Part shown: piece by piece, positions 63,148 through 64,000 of the stretch
Layout of the letters: the number at the start of each line of letters is the position of its first letter
Numbering within the stretch: position 1 is the stretch's first letter
From: CAWHPS01 sp963831235
GTDB taxonomy: Bacteria; Fibrobacterota; OXYB2-FULL-49-7; JAEUSG01
Direction: 5' to 3'
Assembly: GCA_963831235.1 (NCBI GenBank)
Contig: CAWHPS010000053.1
Coordinates: forward strand, 1 to 64,000
Length of the DNA stretch: 64,000 bases
The notes under the pieces: generated by a model
Database searches by the model: none
Seen by the model: only the letters and a program-made list of their open reading frames with translations
What the model was told of the DNA's origin: nothing
Made by a program: the position numbers and the translations under genes

Positions 63148-64000
63148 ATGGAACAAAACACCACCCTGACAGGCCAGATTGAACGCGTCACATTCCACAA
63201 TCCTGATAACGGTTACACAATAGCAAAAATGAAGGTCAAGGGCGAATCTTCTCTCTTGGCTTTAGTCGGTTCCCTTCCATCTCTTTCCCCAGGTGAAATG
63301 CTTGAAGTCACTGGTTCATTCATGAACCACCCCAAATACGGAAAACAGTTTAAAATTGATTCATACAAAACCATTCAGCCCACCTCTTTATTGGGAATCG
63401 AAAAATATCTCGGCAGCGGTGTAATAAAAGGCATAGGCCCTGTGATGGCGAAAAAGCTGGTCACCAAATTTGGCGATGAAACCCTTGAAGTTATCGAAAA
63501 CCATCCTGAAAGACTCACTGAAGCCGGCGGCATAGGCATGAAAAGGGCCGCTGTTATTTTGGGCGCATGGAAAGCGCAAAAGGACATCCGTGATGTCATG
63601 ATATTCCTGCAAGGCCATAATGTGACACCATCATTTGCCGTTAAAATTTACAAGCAGTACGGCAAAGAATCCATAAAGACCGTTACTGATAACCCATACC
63701 GGCTTTCAGAAGATATCTTCGGCATAGGATTCAAGACTGCCGACAAAATTGCAATGGATTTAGGGCTTGACAGGAATTCACCAGTCAGGGCGCGTGCTGG
63801 AATACTTCATCTTCTGCGCGAGACAGGTGATGAGGGAAATATTTTCTACCCCTACGAGGAATTGATCGACAGGTGCCTTACTATCCTGGCCCTTGACAGA
63901 GACATAGTAACAATGGGGTTTTCCGATCTTTTTCTTGACCGACAAATAATCATGGAAGACCTTAATGATCCAAGCGGTGAATTCAAACCCAACAATAAAA
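63148..64000 (+). CDS. recD2: RecD2-type helicase (RecD/TraA family), 3'-truncated by window edge
   Basis: I translated 284 residues from ATG 63148. The N-terminus GQIERVTFHNPDNGYTIAKM is the OB-fold of RecD2 (EVTG, KYGKQFKI), then helix-hairpin-helix repeats (GVIKGIGPVMAKKLVTKFG, AGGIGMKRAAVI, IFGIGFKTADKIAMDLG). The helicase motifs should lie beyond the right edge. RecD2 is a 5'-3' DNA helicase acting in replication-fork repair in bacteria without RecBC. Confidence 0.88.
   Translation, partial: MEQNTTLTGQIERVTFHNPDNGYTIAKMKVKGESSLLALVGSLPSLSPGEMLEVTGSFMNHPKYGKQFKIDSYKTIQPTSLLGIEKYLGSGVIKGIGPVMAKKLVTKFGDETLEVIENHPERLTEAGGIGMKRAAVILGAWKAQKDIRDVMIFLQGHNVTPSFAVKIYKQYGKESIKTVTDNPYRLSEDIFGIGFKTADKIAMDLGLDRNSPVRARAGILHLLRETGDEGNIFYPYEELIDRCLTILALDRDIVTMGFSDLFLDRQIIMEDLNDPSGEFKPNNK

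Overview
The window looks like a chromosomal segment of a Gram-negative bacterium of the FCB group, possibly Fibrobacterota/Chitinivibrionia. The reasons are outer-membrane barrel proteins, a heptose kinase (rfaE1), an MlaE permease, SecDF, several secreted proteins with Bacteroidota/Fibrobacterota-type C-terminal sorting domains (YPNPFNP...GVYIVRL), two DUF5683-type proteins, and an archaeal-type ProRS. The phylum is inference from gene content; there is no rRNA in the window. Base composition is mostly moderate, with proS conspicuously GC-richer. Layout: 1-4154 has two HAD hydrolases, a secreted glycosidase-like protein and an AAA/DUF4143 ATPase, all on the minus strand. 4287-6312 is a complete insertion sequence with 17-bp terminal inverted repeats that carries a small DUF6788-type gene beside its transposase. 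6408-7653 is a two-gene unit with a HEPN-like protein, followed by tRNA-Leu(GAG). 7872-16077 is biosynthetic: prmA, a polyprenyl synthase, dapA-dapB, and a tightly overlapped run glycosyltransferase / SDR / FabF-like ketosynthase / bioF / bioD. 

16081-22746 holds two DUF5683-like envelope proteins, nrdR, mlaE, a CheY-like receiver and secD-secF, ending at a strong terminator. 22841-34015 is mixed housekeeping and envelope: a polysaccharide deacetylase, an M50 protease, heptose kinase, an outer-membrane barrel plus SppA reading frame split by a TGA, a YjfB-like protein, thiL, a STAS/CxxC protein, inositol monophosphatase, a STAS antagonist, a chemoreceptor remnant and a small barrel protein. 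34261-45083 combines signalling (receiver-HDOD and GAF-SpoIIE phosphatase) with a sugar ABC importer (very large membrane-anchored binding protein plus two permeases, no ATPase), an unknown membrane protein and a processive glycosyltransferase. 45169-48533 has a UroD-family protein, rimO and an AraC regulator on the minus strand. 

48540-59881 is an accessory and decaying region: a frameshifted GH28-like enzyme, an IS110/IS1111-type element with a structured 3' non-coding end, a small inverted-repeat element, SAM methyltransferase, GNAT, a GNAT remnant, a second DUF6788-linked transposase with a frameshift, a multiply broken secreted glycosidase, a DUF4143 remnant and a group II intron. 59887-64000 returns to intact genes: a secreted esterase, proS and the start of a recD2-type helicase. 

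The most interesting points are the ketosynthase/reductase pair inside a biotin operon, a DUF6788 protein accompanying two unrelated-looking transposases, the HEPN-like pair, the candidate bridge RNA of the IS110 element, and several cases where a single in-frame stop or one-base shift splits an otherwise coherent protein.
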